From assembly GCA_027449805.1 (NCBI GenBank), contig DAIDKY010000025.1, positions 1 to 11,168 of the forward strand: a DNA stretch of 11,168 nucleotides, written 5' to 3'. Shown one piece after another: positions 1 to 6,049 of this stretch. Below the pieces are notes generated by a model. It was not told the DNA's origin. It made no database searches and saw nothing but the letters and a program-made list of their open reading frames with translations. The DNA comes from a bacterium (lineage in GTDB: Bacteria > Patescibacteriota > Saccharimonadia > UBA4664). Each line of letters opens with the position of its first letter. Position 1 is the first letter of the stretch. A program made the position numbers and the translations under genes.

Positions 1-1348
1 ACGCGTTCGTCTCGGTAGGAATTACTTTGTCATTCGAGTAGACATAGACCGTTTTCATCCCTAACTTGTCGCTGGCTTCATCAAAAACTTCTCTATAGGC
101 AATATCCGCATGTGTTCTTGCCGCATAGAGCATTGTAATCGATCGAGGCTCGTCTCTGTCATTCAGATACTTTACCATACTGCGGAACGGCGTAACACCA
201 ATACCTCCGGCAATGAAGGCCAGCTTTCTAGTCGTGTCTTTTGGCAAGACAAACTCACCGGCAACCTGTGTCGCCACGATCGGCGTTGATTCGTCGATGT
301 CTGCCAATGCCTTCTTAAAACTGCTCCCCTGTTTATAAAATTTAACACCGATACGGAGATCAGGTTCGGTCGGAGACGAAGCCAACGTAAAGTAACGTCG
401 ACTTCCTCTTGCATCGGTCTTTTGATGGGGCAAAGTCCACTCAATATACTGGCCAGGTTCGTATCGAAGTTTAGTGTTCGGATTAAAAACAAAATCGAAA
501 GTATCCGCAGCAACCTGAATTTTCTCCTTAATAATCGGAAATAGTTTGGTCTTAGGACTGACCAGGTAGGCATAGATATTGCCCGCTACAAGAGCAAGCT
601 CGGGAGACGAATACAGATTAAACAGATGGACTTGCGGCGGTATAAGCACGCCCACCAGACCGGCGTACCAAATCTGTTTGCTGGTATCAACGGGTGATGT
701 CAGCGGCTCGGTTAACATAACAAAGCCCAAGAATAAGGCCGCCGAACTCAGTACCATGTTTGAGACACCGGTGATTGGACTCGCTTTACTCAATATCGAA
801 AACACGACCGTTGCGATAAATGTCGAGGCAAAGAAAGCTGCAACCATCTTTCCGCGCCTAATCTTGCGCGCCAGGATCACTCCCCCGATCAGAACGAACG
901 GGAACATCGTCGCACTGCCGATCCACCAATTCGCACTTTGGCGGGGCCCGTAAGCCGTTAGTACGACAGCTATCGCGGCGGGATTAAAGATATGTTTCTT
1001 ACCGATCGTCAAAATATATTTTGACGCCATCGCCAAACCCGGAGCTGCCAACAGAAAGAGAAACCCGGTTCCATTTGGATTGGGGGCGATTATCAGCGCC
1101 AGAATGAGACCCGTAATGATCGACGATTCACCATTTATGGGCGCATCGAATATTGCAGCCAGTACAAGGTTATAGGTGTAAGAAGCACCAACGAGGATCA
1201 ACGACGAGGCAATGACTGCGGCCGGACTGTAGTGAAGATCACCAACAATGCTCAACCCCGTGGCAATCAGCAATAACCCGATCAGATAGTATAGCACCCG
1301 CCGATACATCGTAATCGAGTCTATCTTCGCATCGATCGCCCTAAGCAT
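1..1348 (-). CDS. NqrB/RnfD-like membrane domain fused to FAD/NAD(P)H oxidoreductase domain (C-terminus cut by window edge)
   Basis: The open frame begins at ATG 1348 and runs off the left edge after 449 codons, so the C-terminus is missing. Residues 18-262 are strongly hydrophobic, with about nine or ten membrane segments. They carry NQR2/RnfD-type motifs: SSIITGLILALIIAP at 75-89, FNPAA at 121-125, and MLTEPLTSP at 211-219, which resembles the family's ATDPVTSP. Residues 270-449 form a ferredoxin-NADP reductase-type module, with the FAD motif RRYFT at 317-321 and the NAD(P)-binding glycine motif GGIGVTP at 381-387. The expected role is to pass electrons from cytoplasmic NAD(P)H through FAD into the membrane domain and on to an extracytoplasmic flavin acceptor. 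An SGAT flavinylation motif like that of true NqrB is not visible in the membrane part. The start overlaps the ApbE stop by 8 nt, so the two genes are translationally coupled. A later in-frame ATG (residue 14) is a possible alternative start. The fusion call is firm; the physiological acceptor is inferred. Confidence 0.85.
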   Translation of the reverse strand, partial: MLRAIDAKIDSITMYRRVLYYLIGLLLIATGLSIVGDLHYSPAAVIASSLILVGASYTYNLVLAAIFDAPINGESSIITGLILALIIAPNPNGTGFLFLLAAPGLAMASKYILTIGKKHIFNPAAIAVVLTAYGPRQSANWWIGSATMFPFVLIGGVILARKIRRGKMVAAFFASTFIATVVFSILSKASPITGVSNMVLSSAALFLGFVMLTEPLTSPVDTSKQIWYAGLVGVLIPPQVHLFNLYSSPELALVAGNIYAYLVSPKTKLFPIIKEKIQVAADTFDFVFNPNTKLRYEPGQYIEWTLPHQKTDARGSRRYFTLASSPTEPDLRIGVKFYKQGSSFKKALADIDESTPIVATQVAGEFVLPKDTTRKLAFIAGGIGVTPFRSMVKYLNDRDEPRSITMLYAARTHADIAYREVFDEASDKLGMKTVYVYSNDKVIPTETNA

Positions 1349-2084
1349 TGTCTACCACGTATTTGTTAAAGCCGCTCGTCAATGTCGCCTTGGCGTCCCG
1401 ATCGATCATATAGCCCTCAAGTCCCGGCATTGATTCGATAAAGCCGATTCCTGACTCATCCATGGCATAAGCGGCCGTCGCAAAGCGATCGGCCTCGTAA
1501 ATATTCGGACCGATGACCGTTAAACTGCGTACGACCGACGGCGTTTTACCCGGCTTATGAGGGTTATAAATGTGATCGCCGCGAATATAGGTCCCCGATG
1601 TTGCAATGCCTATGTCCGTAAGACCGACCACCTTGACGATCTCGGTCGTCTTAAAGGGATTACGAATCCCGACCCGCCACGGCTTACCGTCGGCATTTAA
1701 GCCATCGACCTGAATGTCGCCGCCGGCTTCAATATAAAAACCCCTGACCCCCATATCGTTGAGTCGTATTGCCGCCTGGTTAATTGCCCACCCCTTTACC
1801 AGGCCAGATGGATCAAGTTTTCCGTTATGACTGATGTCGAAAAATCCCCGAGTCTGCTGCTTGGTCTCCGCACAGAGTTCGAGCACGCTCTTCATCTCGG
1901 GGCTCCAGTCGCGTTCCGGCAAACCGGCGTTGATCTGAGAGATCTCACTGTTCTGCTTATAGGTACTGTAGCGCTCATCGACAGCTGTAAAGTGATCAAA
2001 GACAACCGCAATCTCATCGTGAGTCTGGTCGCTTACCGTTTCGATAGTAATCGGCATACCCATAATGATTCTTGTTTGTTTCAT
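1341..2084 (-). CDS. apbE: FAD:protein FMN transferase (ApbE family)
   Basis: ApbE enzymes cleave FAD in a Mg2+-dependent reaction and attach FMN covalently to a Thr in a target flavoprotein. The 247-residue product shows the family motifs in order: MGMPITIE at 8-15, YSTYKQNSEISQIN at 39-52, DPSGLVKGWA at 91-100, EAGGDIQVDG at 119-128, ATSGTY at 161-166, HIYNP at 171-175 and ADRFAT at 198-203, the usual metal-binding segment. It is shorter than classical ApbE lipoproteins (about 330 residues). It has neither a lipobox nor a signal peptide, so it may act in the cytoplasm before or during export of its target. Its ATG overlaps the TAA of the upstream FMN-binding gene (TAATG), and its own stop overlaps the start of the membrane reductase. 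The target is very probably the neighbouring SGAT-containing protein. The family is certain; location and substrate are inferred. Confidence 0.93.
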   Translation of the reverse strand: MKQTRIIMGMPITIETVSDQTHDEIAVVFDHFTAVDERYSTYKQNSEISQINAGLPERDWSPEMKSVLELCAETKQQTRGFFDISHNGKLDPSGLVKGWAINQAAIRLNDMGVRGFYIEAGGDIQVDGLNADGKPWRVGIRNPFKTTEIVKVVGLTDIGIATSGTYIRGDHIYNPHKPGKTPSVVRSLTVIGPNIYEADRFATAAYAMDESGIGFIESMPGLEGYMIDRDAKATLTSGFNKYVVDNA

Positions 2085-2524
2085 TAGCCTTTGGCTTGAG
2101 TCAGCGCCGCATCGAGCGATTGCGTAAAGGCCTGAGACGTATAAGTAGCGCCCGAGATTACCTGAACATTGGCGCTTTGGGCAGAGATCGCCTCTTGCTG
2201 CAAGTAGGGCATCGCCTGCTGATTGATCGCTACCGAGGTCGAATGAGTGTTGGGATATTGTAAGAAGTTAATCGTTGTAATCTTGCCCCCGGAGATCGTT
2301 GCCGATACCTGAACGTTGCCGTAGTAGGCGTTCGATACGCTTCCTGTATAATTCCCGTCCTTGTAGGTCACACCTGACGCTGTGGTTGAGCCGGTCGCCC
2401 CTCCGGTTGTCGTCGCGGCAGACGCTTGCGGCTTGCTAAGAACTGGCGACTGATGACGAATGAGTAGGCTATACAGGACAAAGACACCGAAAACACCAAG
2501 ACCGACGGCTATTTTTTTGAACAT
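2084..2524 (-). CDS. Membrane-anchored FMN-binding domain protein (flavinylation target)
   Basis: This 146-residue protein has one N-terminal membrane segment (about 5-22) after a short basic start (MFKK), a low-complexity Ala/Thr/Gly/Ser linker at 31-52, and a single FMN_bind domain at 53-144. The domain begins with the typical YKDGNYTG (54-61) and ends with VISGATYTS (122-130). Thr127 of SGAT is the residue expected to carry phosphoester-linked FMN, by analogy with NqrC and RnfG. The likely topology places the domain outside the membrane. It is the first gene of a three-gene operon with the ApbE transferase (1-nt overlap) and the NqrB/RnfD-reductase fusion. It is therefore the probable extracytoplasmic electron carrier of this chain. 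It is much smaller than RnfG or NqrC, in effect a minimal carrier. No strong Shine-Dalgarno precedes ATG 2524. A weak promoter may lie at 2564-2590 (TTATCA, 15 nt, TACTAT). Confidence 0.9.
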   Translation of the reverse strand: MFKKIAVGLGVFGVFVLYSLLIRHQSPVLSKPQASAATTTGGATGSTTASGVTYKDGNYTGSVSNAYYGNVQVSATISGGKITTINFLQYPNTHSTSVAINQQAMPYLQQEAISAQSANVQVISGATYTSQAFTQSLDAALTQAKG

Positions 2525-2664
2525 CGCTTTTGAAATTAACCTGTTTATTAACCCTATTCTCTCATAGTAATGCTGAGTATTTGCTGATAATTTCGCACTA
2601 CAGCGATAAATTATGAATGGAGCAGGTGTAATCCGCTTGGGGCTGCATTCGCAAAATCGTCATT

Positions 2665-2693
2665 GATCAAAACCGCGCGACTCGGTCTCGATC
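2665..2693 (-). terminator. Hairpin after the rhodanese gene, candidate terminator
   Basis: On the minus-strand transcript, 15 nt after the rhodanese stop, GATCGAGACCG can pair with CGGTTTTGATC around the 7-nt loop AGTCGCG. The 11-bp stem contains two G-U pairs. Those pairs become A-C mismatches in a plus-strand transcript, so the structure favours minus-strand RNA, the direction of the genes here. A U-tract directly after the stem is lacking; only ATTTT occurs about 7 nt later. It is therefore a plausible but imperfect intrinsic terminator, or an mRNA-stabilising hairpin. It separates the fur/rhodanese operon from the flavin operon. Confidence 0.4.
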
Positions 2694-2708
2694 GTAATGA
2701 TATTCAAC

Positions 2709-3023
2709 TTACTCAATCTTACCGCCGCCCTTTACCCAGTCGCGTAATCCGCCCAAATTCTCCGTTGTATAGCCTTTGGCCGACAAGATATTTGCCGCCA
2801 TTCCGGATCTATTACCCGAGGCGCAGTAGAGATAGATCTTACGGGATGTATCGCTTGTCGGCGTTTGACCGTCGTTAATTCGTTCGACCGGAAAATGCAT
2901 TGCGCCTTTGGCGTGTCCGCCCTGCCACTCGCCGCTTCCTCTAACATCGACCAATACCGCTGTCTTATCTTCTAATTCCGCTGTTATCTTGGCAGCATCG
3001 ATCGTCTTACCAAATCCAAACAT
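2709..3023 (-). CDS. Single-domain rhodanese-like sulfurtransferase
   Basis: This 104-residue protein is one rhodanese domain without signal peptide or membrane segment, so it is cytoplasmic. It has the family's VLVDVRGSGEW (23-33) with GHAKGAMHFP (36-45), and the active-site loop CASGNRS (67-73) in which Cys67 would carry the persulfide. It ends in GGLRDWVKGGG (91-101), typical of small PspE/GlpE-like proteins. These move sulfane sulfur between thiosulfate, persulfides or protein acceptors; the substrate cannot be read from the sequence. It follows the Fur-family gene with a 12-nt gap that contains a strong ribosome binding site, so both are probably co-transcribed under the same operator. 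Control of a rhodanese by a PerR-like repressor would fit a role in sulfur or thiol stress, but that is inference. Confidence 0.93.
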   Translation of the reverse strand: MFGFGKTIDAAKITAELEDKTAVLVDVRGSGEWQGGHAKGAMHFPVERINDGQTPTSDTSRKIYLYCASGNRSGMAANILSAKGYTTENLGGLRDWVKGGGKIE

Positions 3024-3028
3024 ATACT

Positions 3029-3034
3029 TCCTCC
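3029..3034 (-). promoter_or_regulatory. Strong ribosome binding site for the rhodanese gene
   Basis: The minus strand reads GGAGGA, then AGTAT, then ATG at 3023. This is the best Shine-Dalgarno sequence in the window and fixes the rhodanese start. It lies entirely in the short gap after the Fur-family stop, so the second gene can be translated independently of the first. Confidence 0.85.
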
Positions 3035-3035
3035 A

Positions 3036-3434
3036 TTAATTGCACTGTTTGCAGATACCCTGCATCGTCAACGACCCGGCAATGGCACAATCTGCACTAA
3101 GCTGTTTAATGTTCGCGATAACTCGCTCGGCCGTGTCCGACTGTTCGACATCGCAGAGACGATCGCACCGGGTACACATAAAGTGATGATGCGGCTGAGT
3201 ATTACTGTCGTACCTAGTCGAACCGTCACGGCACGGTGGTGCTAGTCCGATCAATCCCCTCTCCCTGAGCCGGTTTGTAAGTCGATGAACCGTCGTCGCG
3301 CTCACATCCGGGAATGATTCCTGAAGCGAGAGCAAAAGCTCATGGTTGGTCGCGTGCCCGCGCTGTTTGAGTGCCGGCATAATCGCATCCACAAATTTTG
3401 TGGTGCGTGGAATGATTGTGGTCTTCGTCGTCAT
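3036..3434 (-). CDS. Fur-family metalloregulator, PerR-like
   Basis: This 132-residue protein has a winged-helix DNA-binding domain at about 10-75, with the recognition region SATTVHRLTNRLRERGLI at 45-62, and a metal-binding dimerisation half. Two CxxC pairs (C87/C90 and C128/C131) form the structural zinc site common in the family. All five positions that bind the regulatory metal in Bacillus PerR appear to be occupied: H27, D76, H82, H84 and D95. The Asp at D76 (PerR D85) is the residue linked to peroxide sensing, whereas Fur proteins usually have Glu there. PerR-type function is thus the best guess, with Fur, Zur or Mur as alternatives. It is the first gene of an operon with a rhodanese. 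A perfect inverted repeat lies immediately upstream and implies autoregulation. No Shine-Dalgarno is visible before ATG 3434, so translation may start from a very short or absent leader. Confidence 0.9.
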   Translation of the reverse strand: MTTKTTIIPRTTKFVDAIMPALKQRGHATNHELLLSLQESFPDVSATTVHRLTNRLRERGLIGLAPPCRDGSTRYDSNTQPHHHFMCTRCDRLCDVEQSDTAERVIANIKQLSADCAIAGSLTMQGICKQCN

Positions 3435-3438
3435 GCGC

Positions 3439-3461
3439 TTATTGTAAACGATTTACAATAA
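3439..3461. promoter_or_regulatory. Fur/PerR-type operator, perfect inverted repeat upstream of the Fur-family gene
   Basis: The arms TTATTGTAAA and TTTACAATAA are perfect reverse complements of 10 bp each around the 3-bp centre CGA, ending 4 bp before the Fur-family start codon. AT-rich palindromes of this kind are what Fur, Zur and PerR dimers bind. On the minus strand a possible -10 (TATATT, 3461-3466) lies at its upstream edge, and a second (TACAAT, 3441-3446) lies inside it. Binding would therefore block transcription start and give negative autoregulation of the fur/rhodanese operon. The repeat is seen directly; the binding protein is inferred from position. Confidence 0.8.
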
Positions 3462-3500
3462 ATATAAAAGACCGAATCTAACATTCTTTAACGCTTAGGG

Positions 3501-3512
3501 CTTTATATAAAG
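3501..3512. repeat. 12-bp perfect palindrome in the sortase-fur gap
   Basis: CTTTATATAAAG is its own reverse complement. It lies in the 111-bp gap between the sortase stop and the Fur-family start, about 40 bp upstream of the Fur-type operator. Flanking it, CGCTTA (3492-3497) and TAAGCG (3540-3545) form a second, wider inverted pair. It could be a second regulator site, part of an AT-rich promoter, or a weak transcript end for the sortase operon. It has no GC-rich stem, so it is not a classic terminator. Confidence 0.35.
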
Positions 3513-3545
3513 ATATTCACCAATCGTACACCGGAAGTATAAGCG

Positions 3546-4229
3546 CTAATTCTCGATGGCAAATACCACAAGCCGTTTATCATAGTGTCCGGTACTCGGG
3601 ATAAGTTCGCCAGCACAGGTTATGAGGTTGAGTCCTGGCTTATTCGGGCTAACCGAAGACAACAATGCCGACATATCAAAATTACTGGTGTCATATAATA
3701 CCGACTTGGACACGTGGTAGGTAAGCAGAGACCCGCTACCAAGTTCAACCGTAATAGTATCACCCGCCTCCAGCTTATCTAGATTAAAAAAGACGCCGTC
3801 AGCATTCCATCCGGTAACATGACCGTCTATAACGGCCGCACCAGGCATACCAGGGAGACTGCTCTTGTTATACCAGCCGACATCATAGACGTTCGACGGA
3901 GTATCGATCGCACCACTCGTTGTAACACCGAGAGGCTTTATCATGGCTCTCACGCCAATCGAATTGATGAACAGATAACGCGGTTGCGACGGTGCGACGG
4001 TATAGCTGTTAAAGACGGCATCACTAGGCTTAACCGTACTAGGTGCACCGGAAGGATGACCATGATTTGCAGCACTAGTTTGAGCCTCAGCAAAATGCAC
4101 GGCGTTATAATTGTGAACCCACTCGAATACACTAATAGAAAGGCTAACGATGATAATCAAACCGGCAATAACTAAGCACGACCTAATTATGCCGTTATGG
4201 CGGTATTTATAAGCCCACCTAGGGGTCAT
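3546..4229 (-). CDS. Class F-like sortase
   Basis: This 227-residue transpeptidase has an N-terminal membrane anchor (about 16-36) and an extracellular sortase domain at about 83-225. The catalytic triad is visible: His137 in VIDGHVTG, Cys205 in LITCAG and Arg219 in YDKRLVVFA. The signatures GWYNKSSLPG (118-127) and LEAGDTITV (153-161) resemble class F sortases of actinobacteria and Patescibacteria. Sortases cut a C-terminal sorting motif and link the protein to a surface nucleophile. Its ATG overlaps the TAA of the upstream surface-protein gene by 1 nt (TAATG), so the two are coupled. The neighbour carries a C-terminal sorting signal and is the obvious substrate. A dedicated pair is more likely than a housekeeping sortase. 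The class assignment rests on motif shape and is less sure than the family. Confidence 0.93.
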   Translation of the reverse strand: MTPRWAYKYRHNGIIRSCLVIAGLIIIVSLSISVFEWVHNYNAVHFAEAQTSAANHGHPSGAPSTVKPSDAVFNSYTVAPSQPRYLFINSIGVRAMIKPLGVTTSGAIDTPSNVYDVGWYNKSSLPGMPGAAVIDGHVTGWNADGVFFNLDKLEAGDTITVELGSGSLLTYHVSKSVLYDTSNFDMSALLSSVSPNKPGLNLITCAGELIPSTGHYDKRLVVFAIEN

Positions 4230-5971
4230 TACCGCTTCGAGCTAATCGTCCGTTTGCGAATGGCAGCGGCGGCGGCGATCAAAACGACGGCGATAGCACC
4301 TCCGGTTGCAAGCGGCCTGATTGGGTTATTAGTAACAACGCCGTAGCCGGTATTCGGCGCCGTAACATTAGCGAGGGCGATTCCTGAGGGGTCGACGATT
4401 GTGCCGTTAGCAGTACCGTCTTCATCGAACGGTCCTCCGTCGGTAATCTGATACACCACTTTTAGTGCTTTCTGTCCGCCAATCGTCACCTGGGTAATAA
4501 CGGCCCCGGGAATCGCCTGATAAGAATGACTACTCGGATTATATTTTCGTACCACCAGGCCATTCGGACTCATATCGGTGTAATAGTACTGCACCACAGT
4601 AGCGGTAATACCCGGAGTCCCACAGTTTAAGGTGAAGTTCATGACGCCGAGCGGATATTCAAAGTTAGCATCGGCGTATGCGCCGCTTGGTGCCGCAGTA
4701 GCACTCACGCCACTATTGGAATCACAATTTGACTGTAAAACTGCATATTTACCACCGACGCTATCGACTACACTGGTTACATTAGATTCGGCGCTGTCGG
4801 CGATTCCGTCGTTGTTGGCATCGCCACCATTTGGTCCTGCATTTTCAATCATCGAACTGGATCCATCTGAGTCGCTATCAACTGGCAAGGAGCCGAGTCG
4901 CAAAGTTGGATATCCCCCCGTATTTGTCTGCCAAACCGTCGAGAAGTTCCATGCCGACATCGGCTGGTTGGTATTATTCCCCAAAAAGTAATTTGGAGCC
5001 GTATTGCCAATGTTGACGGGGTTACCACCTGACCCGCCGGTACCACAACCACATAGGGTTGCATCGTAATAGGCGTTGAGCAGGCCGTAGCCAGATCCTG
5101 TCCCTACAAATGGACTACCCGTGGTCAATCCCTGGTCATATTGACCGGCATAGAAGACGTTCTGAAATCCGCCCGAATTAGTAGCAATTGCAAAGAGTCC
5201 TCCAGAATAACCAACGCCGGCCGTTACATGCGAGGTGCTATAGGCATTCGTGACGCTTGCCGTACCACTGATATTCCCAATCAAGCCGGCGGCATACGGG
5301 CCGGTCTCGCTCACAGAGCCCGTCGTATAAACATTGGTGAACACGGTGTTTGTGTCGACTGAAACCAAACCGGAGCCATATGAACTGGAGGAGGTGACAG
5401 TACCACCATACCAACAATCCGTCATCGATCCGCCAGACATATTCCCAACTAGACCGGCACCCGCATCACTCAAAATCGATATAGACGACGAACAATTGGA
5501 AAATACCGTACCGTTTGCATATGCCGCAAAACTACCGTTATACGACGTATTGGTATCGTGGTAAGCACCGCCGACTAAATGGATATTCTTAATCGTTGCA
5601 CCGGAGGTAGTAACGAATAGGGCCGATGCAGAACTACCGGTGTTTTCGTAGAGACTGCTAACCGTGAAGTTCTGACCATCCAGGGTGCCGGTAAAGCTTG
5701 TGATGGGAACGAACCCGGTTCCACTATTCCAACTTGTCGTTGCAGAGCAATCAATGTTTCCGGTTAACTCATAGTATGCACTCGGGTTGTTAGCAATATC
5801 CTGCAGCTCATTGCAGGTTGCGATCTGATACGGCTTTTCGGCAGTACCGGCACCTGTACCCGAAAAAGAGGTCGCTAGTACTGATCCGCCACTGGCAATA
5901 AACACAAGTATCCCCAAGATCAACGCCAAACGTAACAGGCCGCCCCGCAGTATATCCGTACCCAACCTCAC
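4229..5971 (-). CDS. Sortase-anchored surface protein with GLUG repeats and choice-of-anchor U domain
   Basis: This 580-residue exported protein has a signal peptide at about 1-33 (hydrophobic 12-27, likely cut after VLA). Residues 45-360 form a Gly/Ser/Thr-rich beta-helix-like region with GLUG-type repeats, for example GLVGNMSGGSMTDCWYGGTV (173-192), GLIGNISGTASVTNAYSTSH (229-248) and GGLFAIATNSGGFQNVFYAG (257-276). A calcium-binding thrombospondin-3-like stretch at about 364-396 (DSDSDG, DANNDGIADS) leads into a choice-of-anchor U domain (about 400-532) with its hallmark DGGPFDEDGTANGTIVDP at 511-528. The end looks like a sorting signal: APNTG (538-542), a hydrophobic run (557-571) and a basic tail. 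Eight cysteines suit oxidised extracellular folding. The start is GTG 5971; an overlapping ATG is out of frame. GLUG proteins often act in adhesion, but the ligand is unknown. The downstream sortase is its likely partner. Confidence 0.88.
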   Translation of the reverse strand: MRLGTDILRGGLLRLALILGILVFIASGGSVLATSFSGTGAGTAEKPYQIATCNELQDIANNPSAYYELTGNIDCSATTSWNSGTGFVPITSFTGTLDGQNFTVSSLYENTGSSASALFVTTSGATIKNIHLVGGAYHDTNTSYNGSFAAYANGTVFSNCSSSISILSDAGAGLVGNMSGGSMTDCWYGGTVTSSSSYGSGLVSVDTNTVFTNVYTTGSVSETGPYAAGLIGNISGTASVTNAYSTSHVTAGVGYSGGLFAIATNSGGFQNVFYAGQYDQGLTTGSPFVGTGSGYGLLNAYYDATLCGCGTGGSGGNPVNIGNTAPNYFLGNNTNQPMSAWNFSTVWQTNTGGYPTLRLGSLPVDSDSDGSSSMIENAGPNGGDANNDGIADSAESNVTSVVDSVGGKYAVLQSNCDSNSGVSATAAPSGAYADANFEYPLGVMNFTLNCGTPGITATVVQYYYTDMSPNGLVVRKYNPSSHSYQAIPGAVITQVTIGGQKALKVVYQITDGGPFDEDGTANGTIVDPSGIALANVTAPNTGYGVVTNNPIRPLATGGAIAVVLIAAAAAIRKRTISSKR

Positions 5972-5979
5972 ATCGTTAT

Positions 5980-5983
5980 CCTC
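5980..5983 (-). promoter_or_regulatory. Ribosome binding site supporting the GTG start of the surface protein
   Basis: GAGG lies 8 nt before GTG 5971 on the minus strand. The nearby ATG (5973) runs straight into TGA and can be excluded, so this site supports GTG as the true start and a full signal peptide. Confidence 0.65.
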
Positions 5984-5993
5984 ATTTACAAAA

Positions 5994-6024
5994 ACTATAC
6001 CATAAGCATAATGAGTCTGTACAA
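5994..6024 (-). promoter_or_regulatory. Extended -10 promoter of the surface protein-sortase operon
   Basis: On the minus strand an extended -10 element TGGTATAGT (TATAGT at 5994-5999) follows a -35-like TTGTAC (6019-6024), or TGTACA with an 18-nt spacer. Start of transcription would fall near 5987, giving a leader of about 16 nt that contains the GAGG ribosome binding site. It lies in the 78-bp gap after the ABC permease, so the surface operon is probably transcribed on its own. The spacing to -35 is not ideal, but the extended -10 compensates. Confidence 0.55.
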
Positions 6025-6049
6025 CTAGATCAGGTTTTTATCTTTCCAG

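Noticed and set aside
172..573. A 133-codon minus-strand frame rich in Arg and Leu
   Set aside because: It lies wholly within the reductase module of the NqrB/RnfD fusion in another frame, which has clear FAD and NAD motifs. Its own sequence resembles no family.
579..953. A 124-codon plus-strand frame
   Set aside because: It is antisense to the membrane domain of the NqrB/RnfD fusion, has no ribosome binding site, and its product looks like an antisense shadow.
4229..4320. PLATGG just before the terminal helix as the main sorting motif
   Set aside because: It has Leu and Pro in the wrong order and lacks one residue of LAxTG. APNTG a little upstream fits the P-x-T-G core better, though neither is proven.
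5984..5993. TTTTGTAAAT near the surface operon start as a second Fur/PerR site
   Set aside because: Only one half of the palindrome is present; the other arm is missing, so it is not supported as an operator.
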